DNA of 47,438 nt, taken from NCBI GenBank assembly GCA_903887485.1, contig CAISPV010000082.1, positions 1 through 47,438 of the forward strand, written 5' to 3'. Shown piece by piece: positions 45,153-47,438 of this stretch (the first letter of the stretch is position 1; each line of letters starts with the position of its first letter). Both the position numbers and the translations under genes were made by a program. This DNA is from an uncultured Desulfobulbaceae bacterium (GTDB lineage Bacteria > Desulfobacterota > Desulfobulbia > Desulfobulbales > Desulfocapsaceae). The notes beneath the pieces were generated by a model, which was not told where the DNA came from, did no database searches, and saw only the letters and a list, made by a program, of their open reading frames with translations.

Positions 45153-45965
45153 ATGGATTTTCTCAATCTTACTGATAAATGTTTTGTCATCTTCGGGCTG
45201 GCCAATAAAAAATCCATTGCCTGTGCAATTGGTAAAACCCTGATTGCCCAAGGGGCACGGGTGATCCATGTGGTCCGTTCCCAGGCCCGTCAGGAGACAG
45301 CGCGCAGCCTGTTTCCCGGATGTCCGGTTTTTATCTGCGATGTGGAGGATGAGAGCAATATTATTCGCGTCCGGAATGAGATTGCCGCAGAGATTCAGGC
45401 CGAAACAGGCGGACGCATTGACGGCCTGATGCACTCCCTTGCCTTTGCCAATTACTCTGAGGGCATGCAGCCCTTTCATGCCACCTTGAAAAAGGATTTT
45501 CTCCAGGCCATGGATATCTCCTGTTTTTCCCTGATTTCCATCTGCAACCATTTTCAGGGAATACTGGCGACCAACGCCTCAGTGGTCACCATCTCCATCT
45601 CCACCACCCGGATGGCGGCCGAGAATTATGGATATATGGCACCGATCAAGGCCGCCCTGGATTCTTCCCTCTGCTTTCTGGCCAAGAGCTTTTCCGCTTT
45701 TTCCACTGTCCGCTTCAACGCTGTTGCTCCAGGGTTGCTCAAGACCTCTGCCTCCGCCGGCATTCCTGGCTATGTGGACAGTTATCTCTTTGCCGAAAAG
45801 GCCACCCTGAGGAAAAAGGCGCTGACCACTCAAGAGGCCGCAGATGCCGCCGTCTTTCTTCTCTCGGAGCGTTCCTCAGGTATCACTGCCCAGACCCTGG
45901 TGGTTGATGCGGGCATGGCCATAAACTATTTTGACCGGGAAATTGTCACCAAGGCCATCAGCTGA
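45153..45965 (+). CDS. fabI: enoyl-ACP reductase (NADH)
   Basis: The 270-residue SDR-fold enzyme has the FabI dinucleotide start [36 protein letters not shown], the Tyr-Lys catalytic pair in [19 protein letters not shown], and [20 protein letters not shown]. It reduces trans-2-enoyl-ACP in fatty-acid elongation. The ATG lies 103 bp from the divergent trmO start; ribosome site weak. Confidence 0.92.
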   Translation: MDFLNLTDKCFVIFGLANKKSIACAIGKTLIAQGARVIHVVRSQARQETARSLFPGCPVFICDVEDESNIIRVRNEIAAEIQAETGGRIDGLMHSLAFANYSEGMQPFHATLKKDFLQAMDISCFSLISICNHFQGILATNASVVTISISTTRMAAENYGYMAPIKAALDSSLCFLAKSFSAFSTVRFNAVAPGLLKTSASAGIPGYVDSYLFAEKATLRKKALTTQEAADAAVFLLSERSSGITAQTLVVDAGMAINYFDREIVTKAIS

Positions 45966-46030
45966 ATCCTGGTGTTTTGATTTTTCAAGACACCCATCTA
46001 TTCAATAAACCATAGAGGAGAAAGCGAAAA

Positions 46031-47137
46031 ATGGGAAAGCATCTGGTTCTGGCAGGCGGCGGACATGCCCACATGGTTACCCTGGCCAACATCAGGCTGT
46101 TGCATGATCTGGGACACACCGTAACCGTCATCGGGCCTTCCGAGTATCATTACTATTCCGGCATGGGCCCCGGAATGCTGGGCGCGACCTACGAGCCGAG
46201 CGACATTCGTTTTGCCACCAGACAGAGAGTTGAAGAGCAGGGCGGCACTTTTCTCTGCGATTCCATTGTCGGTATCAACCCTGCCGGCCGTCGACTGCGC
46301 CTGGCATCCGGCCACAGCGTACATTACGATGTGGTCTCCTTTAATACCGGCAGCAGCATCAAGCTCCCGAAGATTGTCGGCGACGCCTCCACCATCTATA
46401 CCGTAAAACCCATTGAACGCCTGTATGAGGCCCGGCAGCAGATCAAGAAAAAGGCGGAACAACAATCAGTGACGATTGCCGTTATCGGTGGCGGGCCAGC
46501 CGGGGCCGAGGTGGCGGGAAATATCCAGCAGCTTGTCAGCGGAACCGGTCACAAAACAAAGGTATTGCTCTTTGCCGGCCACCGGTTCATGCCCAGGTTT
46601 CCAGAAAATGTGCGCCGCAAGAGTCAACATCTGCTGGAAGAAAATGGGGTGGTCATCCATGAATATGGCCACCTGAAGAGCATCCAGGACAACATTCTCA
46701 TCTTTGATTGCGGGATCACGGAACACGCTGATTTTATTATTCTGGCGACCGGCGTCCACCCCTCTTCTTTTTTTCGTCAGGCCGGGATCGCCGTTGGCCC
46801 GGATGGCGGCCTGCTGGTCAATCGCTATCTGCAAAGCCCTGACTATCCGGAGATCTTTGGCGGCGGCGACTGCATCTCATTTGAGCCCCGTCCACTCGAC
46901 AAGGTGGGAGTCTACGCGGTCAGGGAAAACCCCATCCTCTTCCATAACCTCAAGGCCTCTCTCCAGGGGGAGGAGCTCATCCCCTTTGATCCCGGCGGCG
47001 ACTACCTGCTGATCTTCAATCTGGGGAATGGACAAGGGGTGCTGCGCAAGAAATGGCTGTTTTTTACGGGAAGGCTGGCCTTCCGGCTCAAGGACTGGAT
47101 TGACAGAAGGTTTATGGCCAGATTCCAGAAGGGATAA
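46031..47137 (+). CDS. pyridine nucleotide-disulfide oxidoreductase of the SelD-associated type
   Basis: The 368-residue product has two Rossmann folds: HLVLAGGGHAHMVTLANIRL with the GGGHAH variant, and VTIAVIGGGPAGAEVAGNIQ in the middle, then IILATGVHPSSFFRQAG and IFGGGDCISFE. The GGGHAH start with HYYSGMGPGMLGATYEPSDI is the signature of the family that often appears fused to, or next to, selenophosphate synthetase SelD. Here it stands alone, resembling type II NADH/sulfide:quinone oxidoreductases. In a Sec-using genome a selenium-related role is possible. AGAGGAGAAAGCG precedes the ATG. Confidence 0.82.
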   Translation: MGKHLVLAGGGHAHMVTLANIRLLHDLGHTVTVIGPSEYHYYSGMGPGMLGATYEPSDIRFATRQRVEEQGGTFLCDSIVGINPAGRRLRLASGHSVHYDVVSFNTGSSIKLPKIVGDASTIYTVKPIERLYEARQQIKKKAEQQSVTIAVIGGGPAGAEVAGNIQQLVSGTGHKTKVLLFAGHRFMPRFPENVRRKSQHLLEENGVVIHEYGHLKSIQDNILIFDCGITEHADFIILATGVHPSSFFRQAGIAVGPDGGLLVNRYLQSPDYPEIFGGGDCISFEPRPLDKVGVYAVRENPILFHNLKASLQGEELIPFDPGGDYLLIFNLGNGQGVLRKKWLFFTGRLAFRLKDWIDRRFMARFQKG

Positions 47138-47159
47138 GGCCACATTGGCAGTGCTGATG

Positions 47160-47196
47160 TTCCCCGCCTGAGCTGCAAACGCAGTTCAGCGGGGAA
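47160..47196. terminator. bidirectional hairpin between the oxidoreductase and pit genes
   Basis: TTCCCCGCCTGAGCTGC (47160-47176) pairs with GCAGTTCAGCGGGGAA (47181-47196) with one bulge and a four-base loop. A T-rich stretch follows on the + strand. It lies between convergent genes. Confidence 0.7.
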
Positions 47197-47229
47197 TAAT
47201 CTTATAATTGCTTGGCCAAGGAAAGCGCT

Positions 47230-47438
47230 CTATCTGCCAAGACCGAGAACTATGAACAGCTTATAGGCAAGTGCGGCAACAATTCCGGCGGCGGGGAGAG
47301 TCAGAACCCAGGCCATGACCATGGTCTGGGCCACCCCCCAGCGCACGGCGGATAACCGTTTGCTGGCACCCACGCCGAAGATACTGCCCGAGATGGTATG
47401 GGTGGTGCTCACCGGCATCCCGAAATGGCTGGTCACAA
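47230..47438 (-). CDS. pit: C-terminal end of a Pit-family phosphate transporter
   Basis: The visible 68 residues contain VTSHFGMPVSTTHTISGSIF followed by GASKRLSAVRWGVAQTMV and a last membrane helix, which is the second Pit/PHO4 signature (the STTHTI-SGSI-GVG motif). The gene enters from beyond the right edge and ends at 47230. Pit proteins import inorganic phosphate with a cation. Confidence 0.88.
   Translation of the reverse strand, partial: VTSHFGMPVSTTHTISGSIFGVGASKRLSAVRWGVAQTMVMAWVLTLPAAGIVAALAYKLFIVLGLGR

Overview
The window looks like a chromosomal segment from an anaerobic, Gram-negative, selenocysteine-using bacterium of the Desulfobacterota, most likely a Desulfobulbales-type sulfur metaboliser. 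This is an inference from gene content: an Flx-Hdr electron-bifurcation cluster, a double-cubane reductase with its activase, a bd oxidase with a DUF4492 partner, a multihaem bd-like quinol protein, Kdo/LPS genes, and two genes with in-frame UGA codons that look like selenocysteine. No rRNA, tRNA or CRISPR array was seen.

Layout. 1-4550 is an accessory zone, visibly AT-richer than most of the window. It has two broken group II intron pieces flanking a PQQ-propeller gene, a HicBA toxin-antitoxin pair, the tail of an IS3-type transposase, and a Phd/RelE-type pair behind a near-perfect operator-promoter. 4723-6984 is a large AAA+ ATPase with an unrecognised N-terminal half. 7077-10796 (minus strand) is a respiratory operon: [Fe-S] Rrf2 regulator, DUF4492, cydA, cydB, two long hairpins and a 30-residue membrane peptide. 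Divergent from it, 10970-14580 encodes a membrane protein and a CydA-like protein fused to eight c-haem sites. 15038-17275 holds the double-cubane reductase, its activase and a truncated MauE-like gene; 17294-19614 has a transglutaminase, a RelE-like protein and a MORN protein. 19854-23223 has gspF and the divergent gspA-gspB. 23411-27833 is mostly transport: ChrA, a small Sec-containing [2Fe-2S]-type protein, TauE/SafE, MFS, CrcB/FluC and DUF190.

28108-37070 is the centrepiece: hdrCB-hdrA-[foreign pair]-flxD-flxB-flxC-flxA. The HdrC-HdrB fusion is read as one 407-codon frame only if UGA at 28819 is selenocysteine, sitting where relatives carry the Cys of an ECGH motif. The complex is expected to couple NAD(P)H, ferredoxin and a disulfide through flavin-based bifurcation. 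A low-GC pair of genes interrupts the operon between hdrA and flxD. 37165-38935 is a TauE/SafE transporter split over two genes and preceded by a translationally coupled 26-codon leader ORF. From 39434 onward the content is housekeeping: small membrane protein, DUF2293, pyrG, kdsA, kdsC, lptC, trmO, fabI, a stand-alone SelD-associated-type oxidoreductase and the end of a Pit phosphate transporter.

The strongest new observations are the two likely selenoprotein genes, which standard gene calling would truncate or split, the bd-like/octahaem pair facing the cyd operon, and several genes too short for default gene finders.
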